Part shown: one piece after another, positions 22,168 to 32,730 of the stretch
Numbering within the stretch: position 1 is the first letter of the stretch
Layout: every line of letters starts with the position of its first letter
Assembly (NCBI GenBank): GCA_048213135.1
Contig: PS015017.1
Coordinates: 91,349-127,130 of the forward strand
Length of the DNA: 35,782 bases
DNA from: Reclinomonas americana ATCC 50394
Lineage: Eukaryota > Jakobida > Jakobea > Jakobida
Reading direction: 5' to 3'
Translations under genes and position numbers: made by a program
Notes under the pieces: generated by a model
Database searches by the model: none
What the model was told of the DNA's origin: nothing
Seen by the model: only the letters and a program-made list of their open reading frames with translations

Positions 22168-25100
22168 TCATACTTCCGTCATGCTCAGTAACCGCTCCAG
22201 TTCACACAGCGTGGCGCCGGCCACAGGCAGACAGGCGCGAATGCCCCAGTTTGGCACCAACTGCACCACCTCGTCGAGCAGTCGCGCCGTCGGCACCTTG
22301 CATGACTCGGCGGCAAAGTGTCGCTCCGCGGCCGCTCGCTCCACGGTCACACTGTGCAGCGCCGACTCGCTGACCGCACCCGACGCGCGGCCGACCACCA
22401 CTGGATCGCGGAAGAGTGTGCCCGTCAACGGACACGTGTACATGGCGCGCAACTCGGCCGCCCACATGCGGGTCTCCTCCAACGCCTCAGCAATCATACA
22501 GAACCGTGCCGAATCCGCGTGCAGCACACACTGCTCCGGTCTTAACACTACGCCCGTGCACGGATGTGTGGGTGGCACGCGCGAGGTGCGACAGGCGGCC
22601 AACCACCGCTCCGCCACACCTCGCTCAAACGCCTCGCCATCACCCTTGCCGCTGCGACTGTGCACCGGTGGCCCGAGGGTGACGGGATCGCGCATGACAA
22701 GTCCCGACACCGGGCACAGCATAATCGAGCGCAGTCGCCGCAAGAGCGCACCATGCTGTCGAATACGTGAGGAGCAGCGAGGGGAGAGAGATTGAGATTA
22801 GGGCTGTCAAGTCTCACCTCGGCCTGCACGCCAGCCAGCACCTCCCGAGAGACGCGGTCACGCACGCACAACTGCAGTCGCGGCGTCTGCAGTGGAAAGG
22901 CGGCCAGGTGGTCCTTTTTGGCGGTCTCCCAGTCCGAGGCCGTAAAGATGCGCTGCGCCACGCCGTGCGGATCAATGTACTCGAGCGCGACGCCTGCATC
23001 GACCCAGTGCGGATGAGCGGCATACAGCTGAATGCGCTCCCACAACGTGGTGAGGTCGGTGGCCACGTCAATGGCAATCTCGTAGGCCTCGTCGCCCACG
23101 GCCACACGAATCCCCAAGTGCACGGGATCTGCAAGCGACGAAGAAGACTTTTTTTGTGGCGACGCTCCCACTTGCAGACAGAGAGACAAGACATGCGTAC
23201 CCGAGTCCGCCAACAGAATGGGCGACGGCATGCGGAAGCTGGTGACGGCCACCGCCTGCAGCTTATCCACACCATCCCACTCGTGCACATCGTCGACCTC
23301 GACCACGCGCAGCTCGACAGTGTATCGGCAACCGGGTCGCACGCCATTCACCGTCAGCTGTCCGTACCGTTGGCCGACCGCAAACACATCGACAGGCGTG
23401 CGCAGCAGCGCCGGTTCGAAGGCCTCGTTCGACGCCGACGGAACGGCAGCCGGCAACACCACGCAGTCGAGCGGCAACGGGTTCTCACGCAGGTACTTGG
23501 CGAGCCAGTCCGGCAGAGAGCGATTGCCGCCGGGCGCCTGCCATGTGATGACGGCCTCGCGACCATCGTCGAGACCCTGCACACCGAGTCGCACCACCGG
23601 CGACCCACCGTCCCTCCAGTCGTCGCCAACGCTGTCGCCGCAGTCGACACTCAGCCAGTCGCCCGGCAGCCACGTGTCTACCTCCGTGGCGGAGCACACC
23701 GACACGCGGAGTCGGTGTGTGCCAGCGCCCAGTCCGACCACCAGCAGACCCTCGACTCGTGCGTCGTCCGTGGGCACGCGCATCACACTGTTGGTAAGCG
23801 GCACAGCAGCACAAGACGTCTCGCAGAAGCGCTCCACGCGAACAGGCTTCTCCGGCGAGGCATTCACCAGCAGCAGCGTCACGAAAAAGGCAGTCGGCGG
23901 CACCTCCGACAGCAGTCCGACCAGAGCTGCGACGACAGAGAGAGAGAGAGAGAGAGGGAGAGTAGGGATGAGTGCGAGAATGTCAAGCGAGCTGCCATAC
24001 GCATACCTTCGGGAACCGCTTGAACCGACACTGCACCAGCCGATCCGCCGACCACCAGGTGCGTGCCGTCGGGTGACCACGCTGCACTGTTGAGATGCTC
24101 ACCACGGCCGGCGACCGCAGCGCGCATCGTCCCGAGTGGCTCGCCACTGCCCGTCCACCACAGACGCACAACGCCATCGGCGGAGGCCGAGGCCAGCAGC
24201 AGCGGTTGATGAGGCCGAAACGCCAACGCTCGCACCCTCCCGTCGTGCCCATTGTGCAGCGTCCGCACACACCTCCCAGTGCTCCCGTCCCACAGTCGCA
24301 CTGCATGATCGAAAGACCCCGTGGCCACCCACTGCTCGCCACTCCATGCGACGCACGAGACGCCCGCCGGATGCACCAGGCGAAACAGAAACACCCACGT
24401 CTCCCCACCATCGTCGCCACTGCCACTGCCAGTGGGCTTGGCGGCAAACACATGTGCATTGCCGTCGGCCGAGGCCGTGGCCAATCGCCGTGATGCCGAG
24501 TTCGAGAGAGCCACCGCGAGTACCCAGTCACTGTGCGTAGGAGTGAGAGTGGCAGGTCGCTTGTCGTCGCCCGCAGAGAGGCGCATGCAGGCCACAGAAC
24601 CGTCTTGAGCGCCCGAGACAACCCACTCGCCACCACCAGCCACACAGCACACAGATGCAGTGTCTGTGTGGAAGCTGAATGAGGGAGGGGCGGTGGAGAA
24701 GGGGGTGTGGGGAGTGTCGTCACGCAACGTGCACGCGACCAGCGATGGAGTGTGAGACCGGTGTGTGCATCCCTCACAGTCACCGTGCATGCGGGTGCGG
24801 CGGAGCCGGCGATGAGCAGGCGCGGGTAGCTGCATGCAGAGGGTAATTAGAAGGAGGCACATGTGTGTGTGTGTGTATGTGTGTGTGTGAGTGGGTGTGT
24901 GCGCGCCACCTTGCATGCCAGGCGACGCAGCGCGCCGTGCACTTGTATTCTTCGCGCCACTGCAGTCGACGACTGCCACCGTGGCGATCGAGTTGGAGGA
25001 TGGACACGAGGCCGCCACGGTCGACACTGGCCACCAGTGTGTGGCCGTCGAGCTCCACCGGGCTCACGGCCTGCATCTGCTGTGGAGGTGGTGGTGGGGG

Positions 25101-25190
25101 ACAACGAAGCAACAGTCGCGAATGTTCGTTCGACGTCGCCGCGAAGTCGTTCTGCAACGCGTCCCGGTGGTTGGCGAGCGTGTGGTCCAT
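22168..25190 (-). CDS. WD40 repeat, PB1-like, tandem U-box protein (putative E3 ubiquitin ligase)
   Basis: Minus-strand exons 25190-24910, 24829-24729, 24663-24007, 23926-23201, 23128-22818 and 22755-22168 join in frame to 887 residues. Residues about 20-345 are WD40 repeats (HTLVASVDRGGLVSILQL, GGEWVVSGAQDGSVACMRL, GEQWVATGSFDHAVRLWDGS, LLLASASADGVVRLWWTGS). A beta-rich middle follows (ITWQAPGG), then a PB1-like segment with VALEYIDPHGVAQRIFTASD. Two U-boxes end the protein: IMLCPVSGLVMRDPVTL with FERGVAERWL, and MYTCPLTGTLFRDPVVVG with VERAAAERHF. U-boxes recruit E2 enzymes and WD40 propellers usually bind substrate, so a substrate-selecting E3 is inferred. It resembles WDSUB1 in combining WD40 and U-box, but the SAM domain is absent and the U-box is doubled. 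The intron at 24728 has a GTTGCG donor, and the ATG chosen is the first in frame. Confidence 0.85.
23937..23956. repeat. (AG)n tract in an intron of the U-box gene
   Basis: About ten AG units, reading as a CT-rich polypyrimidine tract before the acceptor at 23927 on the minus strand. Confidence 0.9.
24861..24898. repeat. TG-rich microsatellite in the first intron of the U-box gene
   Basis: TGTGTGTGTATGTGTG-type repeat within intron 24830-24909. Confidence 0.9.
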
Positions 25191-26080
25191 GCACAACTGG
25201 CATCACATGCAGTCAACATACACACAACCATCCGGAGTTGCTGAAACTGAAACGAGACGCTGACAACTGCAACTTCAAGACCACATGTTCGACACGCAGT
25301 ACATTGGGAACTCCGAATCCCCAACATGGCCGCCTGTATGCACAAAACCACAGTACCTGTGCCCAAGTGGACAGGCTCCGAATGGACAAGAACGCAAGGG
25401 CCATGGTTGATTTCCTTGGTACCAATATCAAGCGCGTTCGATAATGTACCACAAGTGGCACGAAGACTTGCTCGCAGACCCTGCTCTTGCAGCTTTGGTT
25501 GTGTCTGCCCTCCATGCAGCGTCAGAGCTCGCGAATGCACACTGCACGAAAGGCGTGTGCTCATTGAGAGAAACAAATTGTATCGGCAATTGCGATCAAT
25601 CAGTCATATTTATCGGTGAGGGCCTTTGGCAAATGCGAAACCTAGCAGTATTGCGACAGCTTCACCACGTTGCTGACTCTGATTCGCCAGTTGCTTTGCT
25701 CGGACCGCGCAACGAATGCAGGAAATTCATCACTGCCCAACAAATACCGATCGTCGCCAACGTCAGGCTGTTGCGTTGATGTGCCCAGACATGCGCGCGT
25801 TTGCATGTGTGTGGGTGCGTGTGCGTGCGTGAGTGCGTGTGTGGTCAGCCAACCAATCGGCCAATTCCGGACAGATGAGTCAGCACCTCGCATCTCCACA
25901 CGCACCCCCAACGCACGCGCAGTGAGTGCGAAAGACAACGGACAGTGAGAGCAGCAAGCGTCACGCCGCGCCCCAGCGCACTCACACACGCACACAGACA
26001 GAGAGATTCCACACTCTTTTGTGACGGTGTCCAAGTCCAACAAAACCTTTTCGACAAGCGCAGAAAGGAGACAAGAAAAA
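25191..26080. other. Unassigned 890-nt region between divergent genes
   Basis: The segment lies between the U-box start (25190, minus) and the next plus-strand ATG at 26081. Its middle (about 25230-25780) differs from other spacers: no microsatellites, more A, and open frames on the plus strand (25444-25779, 111 codons, beginning MYHKWHEDLLADPALAAL) and on the minus strand. None matches a family I know and there is no clear donor or acceptor. It could be an orphan gene, a decayed gene or an inserted fragment. From 25790 on it returns to TG/CA-rich sequence, presumably promoter and 5' UTR of the following gene. Confidence 0.4.
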
Positions 26081-28110
26081 ATGAGTGCGCCTCCTCCTTC
26101 ACTGACGACACTGGCTGAGATCGCTGCGGTGACAACAACACCCTCGTCTCCCAAGATGACGTCACCCAAGAAAGGTGCGTGACATGAGAGAGAGAGAGAG
26201 AGAGAGTGCGTGCGTGCGTGTGTGTTTGTGTTGGGGGATGTCATGGCCGCGAACAACATACTCTCTCTCTCTCTCTCTTTCATTCCCCCACTTTCTTCAT
26301 TCTTTGTTGATGTCACACGCGCACACATGTTTGTGTGTGCGTGCATGAGTAACCATCACCTTTGTTTTCTTGTTTTAAAGAAATAATCTTTGCGCTCACA
26401 TGTGTGTGTGCACACAGAACCCACAGCCAATGGCGGTGACTTGCTCGCCTCCATGAAGCCAGTGGAGCCCTCATCATTTGCTGTTGCGTGTGCCTTTTTT
26501 TCGCACATTATGTTTTTTTCGTTGATATCGCCCGCCACCGCCAACAAATGTTCTCACTCCAATTGTTTATTGCAGCCGGCACCGCCTTCTTCTTCGGCGC
26601 CCATGTTGATGGCTTCGCATTCGTATCCGGTTGGTCATGGCAATGCTTCACCACCGCACCATCAGCATCATCACCAGCATCAGCAGCAGCAGCAGCAGCA
26701 GCACCAGCTGCATCATCATCAGCTTCTGCACTCATCGTCGTCGTCATCGTCAAGCGTACCCACGTCGAATTTTGCGATGAATTCCACCAACGGAAATGGT
26801 GTTGGTGGCTCGGGTGGCAGCTCAGCGGCGGACGCAGCGCAGTCGTGGGAAATGTGGAAGCCGATTGTTGAAGTTGCGTTTGCTGTTGTTTTGTGAAGAT
26901 GCAATTCGCTTCCTGTTGTTCTTTTGTTGTTGTTTTCGTACGCTTTGCTTTGGCACGCTGGAGAGCTGAGTAACACACACGCACGCACGCACACGCTGGT
27001 CGATCTTTGCCCTCTTGTTGTTGTGCTTGGGGAGTGAGCGTGGGAGCCGACCTCTGTCATTCTCCACACTGCTCGTCTTGGGTGGGGAGATGCTTGCTGT
27101 CTTCTGTGCTGTAATGGCAGTCAGTGATGTGCGACTCTGCGAAGTATTCGCATATGCTGTGTGACCACTGATGTGCTCTTTCTGTGAGTTCGCACCACGA
27201 GATCTTCTGTGTGTGTGAGAGATGGGCGAGAAACAGCAGTTCCAGACGATCGGCATTTTCTGTCAGTGCGCGTGAGTGTAGCTTGTGTGAGCAAGAGGGT
27301 GCGTGTGCGCGTGTGTGTGCGTGTGGAGGTGGAGAAGGAGCACGACACTTGCCCTCTTGGTGAATGATGCACCGAGTGCGCATTCTTGTCGCATCTGGGG
27401 CCAATCGGCGCAAGTATTACATTGATGCTGGTCACCACACTTTCTAAAATTCCCTGAGAGAGCGGACCGTCTCGCTTTTCATTCTCTCTGCATTCACGCA
27501 CACGCACTCTCCCTGTCTCTCCCTCTCGTGCACGACGCGGCACTCGGGCACGCCTGCGCTGTGTTAAGATGTTCACTCATTTGACGTACGAACAGCAATA
27601 TCGCCCGCAGCTGCACACGCTGCCGCAGTTGCCGCTCTCGGCACTGCCAATACCTCTACCGTCGGTGACACCCGTCAGTATGGCTGGCCGCTCGAACTCT
27701 GGCGGCCTGCCGTCGCCAACGCCGTCGTCGTCAACCTCCTCGGTCACCTCGTCCACCGCAATTCATCGCTCTCCCGGTCCGTCTCGCCATCACCACCTGC
27801 TACAGCAGTCGCTGCTCGGTGGCGGAAGCGGTGCCGCCCTCAGTGCCAGCAACAACGCCAGTGGCAGCGTGCATGCACGTATGTCAGACTTCTCCAGTGG
27901 TGCGCCCACGTCGCCACCGTCGGCAATGACCACCAACACCACGTCGACGGCGCCTGGCTCCAGCATGTTTGGACCGCTGGACGGCACCTCATACGCCCAC
28001 GTGCTCATGTCGCTGCGCTCGTCGCCCGTGCAGCAGGCTGCGGCTGCGGCAGCGTTGGCCGCCACAGCCATGGACCACCACGGGCACCACCAGTCGCACC
28101 ACCATCAACA

Positions 28111-28141
<31 letters not shown>

Positions 28142-28192
28142 CAACAGCTGCAACAGCAGCAGCAGCAGCAACAACAACACCAACAGCACCAA

Positions 28193-28227
<35 letters not shown>

Positions 28228-29110
28228 CTTGATGCACCACCAGACGGTGACGGTGCCGAGTTCGCCACAGGCACCGCGTACAATGCCGAGCCTGATGACC
28301 GGCGGTCACGTTGCAACATCTCCGCACGTGCTGGCCATGTTGGAGCAGCTCCACCAGGCGTACCCACACGCATACGCCCACATGCCACCGCCACAACCGC
28401 CAATGATACTGCCGCATCACGCCTCGCAACAGCAGCCACAACAGTCCCCGTCGGCGGCAGCACTGCACCAGTATCAGCAGCTGTCGATGATGGCAACACC
28501 GTCGGCAACCTCCATGGGCATTCCGCTGCCACACCACCTGCCACTGCCGCACCACGTGCAAGTTCAAGTCGCCGCATCCCCCGGCTCCCTGCTGACTTCG
28601 CATTTGCACTCACACTCTCAGCCGCCACCGCCACCACCGCCGCCGCCTCCCCCTCCACCACCGCCATCATCACAGTCCGCGGCGTCTACCGCCAACGGGC
28701 AACCGGTGCGACGCAAGCGCGGACGGAAGCGCGATGCGGCGGACGCAATCGGCGGCATCGGTGCAGGGGCCACTGGTGGCGAAGCTGGTATGGTCGGTGG
28801 AGAGGATGAGCCGGCACAGAAGCGCCGTGAGCGGCTCGGCCCGACGCGCGATTTGTCGGCGGAGGAACGGCAGCAGCTGGATCGTGCCATCCAGTGGTTT
28901 AGCGGTGCAATTCGCCTTCATCGCGGTCAAACGCGACTGGCACTGGATCCTCTGCGCAAGCACATTTGCGAACACGTCCTGCAACTGCCGCAAGTGTGGA
29001 AGAGAACGCACCCGTGCTGGAAGGTGCTGCTGCAGGAGCTGTTCGTGGGTCAGCACTTTGAGGTGCGCGCCGAATCTGACGAGTTTCCGCACCTTCTGCG
29101 GCCCGGATGA
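26081..29110 (+). CDS. His/Gln-rich, poly-Q and poly-Pro protein with a conserved-looking C-terminal domain (one or two genes)
   Basis: Exons 26081-26174, 26418-26482 and 26576-26872 join in frame: a Ser/Pro N-terminus, a QQQQ/HHH tract and a Ser/Gly linker ending WEMWKPIVE. There a GTTGCG donor (26873) is followed 696 nt later by TTAAG|ATG at 27568/27569, in the same phase. The last exon (27569-29110, 513 residues) has Ser/Thr-rich sequence, a 40-plus residue Gln/His tract, nine or more prolines at about 28624-28668, a basic RRKRGRKRD patch, and a non-repetitive C-terminal block of about 75 residues (QLDRAIQWFSGAIRLHRGQ, QVWKRTHPCWKVLLQELF). The basic patch suggests nuclear localisation or an AT-hook-like contact, and the end could be a small helical, winged-helix-like domain, but I do not recognise it. 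Alternatively 27569-29110 is its own gene and the first part reads on to the stop at 26896. Confidence 0.55.
26873..27568 (+). other. Long intron or intergenic spacer
   Basis: The 696 nt begin with GTTGCGTTTGCTGTTG and end with GTGTTAAG before an ATG. They are rich in TG/CT, and open frames are scattered. If both flanks are one gene this is by far its longest intron; otherwise it holds a terminator and a promoter. Confidence 0.4.
28105..28230 (+). repeat. CAG/CAA tract coding poly-glutamine
   Basis: Imperfect CAG/CAA repeat interrupted by CAC and CTG, coding about 40 Gln with a few His and Leu. Mixed codons suggest selection on the amino-acid run or an old, stabilised repeat. Confidence 0.95.
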
Positions 29111-29328
29111 CCGCGTTTTGGTGGTTTGCGAGGCGATCGAATGTGTGAGAATGTGTGCGCACACGGAGGCACTTATTATAATGTAGATGGAGTGAGCCGT
29201 GCACAAATTATTCCTGTTTTGGTTTGCGTGTTCAGTGGTGCTACATCGCCGCTGCAGCGAATGTTGTTTGTCAATTCTGCTGCCTCATGCAATATGTTGA
29301 GTGTATTCGAGTCTGCTTCTGCGCGCGT
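29111..29328. other. Convergent 3' region (218 nt)
   Basis: Lies between the plus-strand stop at 29110 and the minus-strand stop at 29329. TTATTATAATG at 29173-29183 and AAATTATTCC at 29205-29214 are AT-rich patches that may take part in 3' end formation. No gene is visible. Confidence 0.4.
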
Positions 29329-31020
29329 TTACTTGCGGGATGGACCACCGGGCTTCCGTGACCATTTGCCGTAGCTGAACACATCGGCGGCGTCGACAAT
29401 CGCCGCGCGACCGACCACCACCTTTTCGTGCGATGCGCTGCCGNNNNNNNNNNNNNNNNNNNNCTGCCGGCGAGCTCTTCAGCTCCATTGCACTCACGGT
29501 GACCACCTTGGGCACACGTGGCGACACTGGCATCGAGCTCACGGCGGAGAGGGGGAGCGATGGTGGCGTTGACATGAACGCCGATGAGGCCGACGACGAG
29601 GAGGATGGCGGAGGTGTCGGTGGCGACACTGAAATCGCCTGATTCACCACCACGTTCACCCACGAGCAGTCGGGCCACTGTGCGGACGACGGCATGCCTC
29701 GGCGCTACATGGAAGGAAACGCGAGTGGGCATGAAAAAGCAGCTTGCAGAGAGGCGATTGCGACAACACAACGCACCACCATCGTCGCATAGTGATCGGC
29801 CAACTTGCACATCTCAGAACGCATGAGCTGGCCGAGCTGTACGAGGCGGCGCACCTCAATCCCCATCAACTCCTTCTCTTGCGTCACCACGGCGAGCTCA
29901 GTAAGCAGACGCTTGTTCTCGGCTTCGAGCGCCTGTTTGCGCTCCGACAGCGTATCACGCTCACCCAACACGCCCTACGCCGCCACCCACCAGTGAGCGC
30001 GACTCACATACACCACAATGATCGACAAGCACGAAGCCGACCTGGCGACCAACACGATTCTTATCGCGCAGCGTCCTGATCGTCTCCTCCATCTCCTCCT
30101 TCTCGCGTGCAGAGGCCGACTTGGCCTTCTCCAGCGCAATGCACTTGCGACGCAGAGTTTGGTTCTCCGCCTCCTGCTCCGCGACCTTCTTCTCAAACGC
30201 TCGCACCACCTTCTTGGTCGTACGCTGCTCCCCCTCGTATCGATCCCGTTCACGCTCCAGCACCGATCGCAGCTCCTCGGCCTCCGTCGACACACGCGAC
30301 AGCGTACTGCGCTGTGCCGTGTACTCGCCACGCAGCTCGCTGAGCTCTTGCTTCAATGTGGTCGCCTGGAGAAGGAATGGTGAGCTGAGGAGGAAAATTG
30401 GACATGCACTCGTACAACACAGACAGACCTCGCTCGCATAGCGTTGGAGGCTCTGCTTGTACTGCTCCTCGGCCTTGTCGCGCAGCTGCAGCGTCATGTC
30501 CCACTCGGCATGCTCACTGATGGCGGCCTCGCGCAAGTCGCGAGCTTCACTGGCCTGCTGCGCCAACTGCTCCAGCTCGCCCATGTGTTGTGCCATTTCG
30601 TTCATCTGTGACACCAGGCGATCGCTGTGAAAGGGAGTGAGAAGGAAGAGTGTGTGAGAGAGAGAGAGACAGAGAGACAAGAGGAGACAGGGAGAGAGAG
30701 AGAGAAACCGTTCAGTACGCGCGACCGTCGCGACTCGCTTGGCCTCTGTTGCCTCCCTCAGCAGTCGCTCCACCTCATTCTGTGCACGCTCCTCGTTCTG
30801 ACGCAGTCGCTGGCACTCGTCTCGCGTCCCGCGCAGCTCGTGTTCCAAGTACTGGCGACACGCAGCGATGGTGAGGATGTGATGCAGCACACAACACACA
30901 CACAGAGGGAAATGGGCGGGAAGGAGAGACCTTGATGTGGTCCTCGGAGGCTTTGAGACTCTTCTGCAATGGACTGGAGACGTGGTCCAGCAGGCCACCC
31001 AGCGCGCCGTGCGACGCCAT
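29329..31020 (-). CDS. Coiled-coil protein of unknown function
   Basis: Minus-strand exons 31020-30931, 30851-30709, 30624-30431, 30365-30054, 29974-29780 and 29704-29329, the last with a 20-N gap at 29444-29463. The N-terminus is MASHGALGGLLDHVSSPLQK. Almost all of exons 2-5 is continuous heptad coiled coil (LEHELRGTRDECQRLRQNEE, ELSELRGEYTAQRSTLSRV, ALEAENKRLLTELAVVTQ). The tail is Ser/Pro-rich (SPPTPPPSSSSSASS) and ends in a basic WSRKPGGPSRK just before TAA. No motor, Hook or other catalytic domain is seen, so a structural or scaffold protein is inferred (about 425 residues). Introns are 65-85 nt and two acceptors are TAG rather than CAG (29705, 29975). Confidence 0.75.
29444..29463. other. 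Assembly gap (20 N) in the last exon of the coiled-coil gene
   Basis: It separates the Ser/Pro tail from the final block (HEKVVVGRAAIVDAADVFSYG). Continuity of the frame is assumed, not shown. Confidence 0.95.
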
Positions 31021-31238
31021 CACAGAGAAGTTGAGTGAAAATTCGGGTTTGGCGGGCCCTCCTTCTGTGCACTTCGGTGTCGAGTGGTTCGCCAGCGGAT
31101 GCTTCTCCTTCTACGAGTCGCGTACACAAATAACAAGGAGGTTTTACTCGGTGTGCATGGCGATTGCACTTGTTTTCACAGTTTGTACATCTTGTGGCAT
31201 GGTGGTTGCCGGCAGGCTGCGCTGGACACCGGCGGCGA
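31021..31238. other. Spacer between the coiled-coil and cysteine dioxygenase genes
   Basis: 218 nt between the cysteine dioxygenase stop and the coiled-coil start, both on the minus strand. It must contain the end of one transcript and the promoter of the next. AT-rich ACACAAATAACAAGG lies at 31122-31136. No gene seen. Confidence 0.4.
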
Positions 31239-32163
31239 TCACTTGGCGGGCACCGGCACGCCCATCTCCGTGTCGTACGTGACCTGACAATAGCGGAAGC
31301 TCGAGTTCGCACCATTGTAACAAATCGACTGCTCGATGGGCGGGGAGTACACGTGGATCGTCACCGCCCCCACCGACTCGCTCTCGTTCACGACGCGGTG
31401 CACGCCCATGCCGTCGTCAATGTAGACGCCTTGGCAGTCGGCCTCGCCGAGCAGATTCACGTGGGAGTCCGCGATCATCTCGCGACCTTGCGCCACGTCC
31501 TCCTCGGTCGGGTACGCGTAGCGGTACTCGTGCAACACGCCATCAATGTAGCGCATCCAGCACTGCGACTTGTTGTGCGAGTGGATAGCACTGCGTGGGG
31601 CACCACTGATGAGGAACCGATGCAATACCGGTGACTTCGAACAGACAATAATACCTGCCGGTCTTGGGAGCCCAGCAGAGGACGAGGATGGCAAAGCGCA
31701 TGTCCTCTTGCATGAACACCAGGTTGCGGGTGTACTTCTTGCCATGCGGGTCGAACACCATGTACTTGGCCTCCTCTTCGGCCGTCAGGCGGACGCGCGC
31801 CAGCACATCGGCGACGGCATCCGGATTGCAGGGTCCATCGCTGGAGGCAAACTGTGGCGACAGAAAAACAGGAGATGAACAGACGCACACACTCAACACC
31901 GCTTCGTAGGGGGGCGCGCGTACGCACGCACTCACCAGCGGCTCAAGCACCGGGCCCAGCTCCTCGAGATGAATCGTCGATGCTGGGTCGACGGCCTTCT
32001 TGTGCAACACGGGACTGAGGCCATCGCCGGCGGACGGCAGCGCGATGGCGTATCGCTCCACTTGTGCATGTGGAGAGTCTTCGCCATCCACGAGCATCGC
32101 GGAGGCGCCCTCGGGCGCAAAGCGAGCCACAGAGAAGAAGTCTTGATCTGCAGGGGCCAACAT
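31239..32163 (-). CDS. CDO1: Cysteine dioxygenase type I
   Basis: Exons 32163-31936, 31851-31655 and 31590-31239 join in frame to 258 residues (human CDO1 has 200). The enzyme oxidises L-cysteine with O2 to cysteine sulfinate, opening cysteine catabolism to taurine, sulfite and pyruvate. The cupin iron triad is present: His145 and His147 in IHSHNKSQC and His206 in GMGVHRVVN. Cys152 and Tyr223 (HVYSPP) match the pair that forms the Cys-Tyr cofactor in animal enzymes (human C93 and Y157), and Arg118 in KYTRNLV matches the substrate-carboxylate Arg. About 60 extra N-terminal residues precede the conserved fold and match nothing I know. They lack an obvious targeting signal, so it is probably cytosolic. 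The gene stands head-to-head with the cysteinyl-tRNA synthetase gene. Confidence 0.93.
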
Positions 32164-32730
32164 GATGAGAGATGATCTATTTGTCGGGAAAGCCTTGGCG
32201 TTCTAGAGCAGAGGAAAAAGGAGATGTGTTGTTGTCAGCACGTCGGCAGCTATTTATCGAGCCTCCGTGGTGTGATTGAGGCTCGGTACGCGGCAGACAA
32301 GCATTATCAACCGGTGGTGGTGGTGGTGGCTCGAGTCACAATTTCAAGACACGACACCACACGCGTACTTGAGCTTGTGCGTAACTTGCTGTCAGCAACA
32401 GGATTCGTCTCATTGTCAGCAATGGCGCTCACACTCACGGCACGGCTGTTGTCGACTGTGGTCTGCGCGATCGCTCCCACGCCAGCTCGCTCGCGAGATC
32501 TAGACGATCATCGCAGCGGCGGAGATTCTGAGGAGCTCTCGTTGTTGTTCGTGGGTGTACAGTTATAATTGGACACAGCGACACATTCTGCGCTGGCTGA
32601 ATTCGCTGTGGTGTGATAAAGCTGTCAATAACCCGTTTCACACACAAACCAGACGATCCGACCACCGGACAACAATCGAAAATAAAATATTGGAGCGCAC
32701 TTGTCAGACCCCACTTACCTCTTTTCGATC
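32164..32730. promoter_or_regulatory. Shared upstream region of the CDO1 and CysRS genes
   Basis: 567 nt between two divergent start codons. It includes TATTTATC at 32251-32258, a GGTGGTGGTGG run at 32313-32328, GTATAATT-like AGTTATAATTGG at 32561-32572 and AAAATAAAATATTGG at 32680-32694, about 40-50 nt before the CysRS ATG. These AT patches could be core promoter elements for either gene. No coding sequence is convincing. Confidence 0.5.

Noticed and set aside
22767-24023. 418-codon plus-strand open frame opposite the U-box gene
   Set aside because: It is the antisense of WD40/PB1 coding exons with matching GC-rich codon bias. Homology is on the minus strand only.
28105-28230. CAG tract as an active unstable repeat
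   Set aside because: It is heavily interrupted by CAA, CAC and CTG, which argues for a stable coding run.
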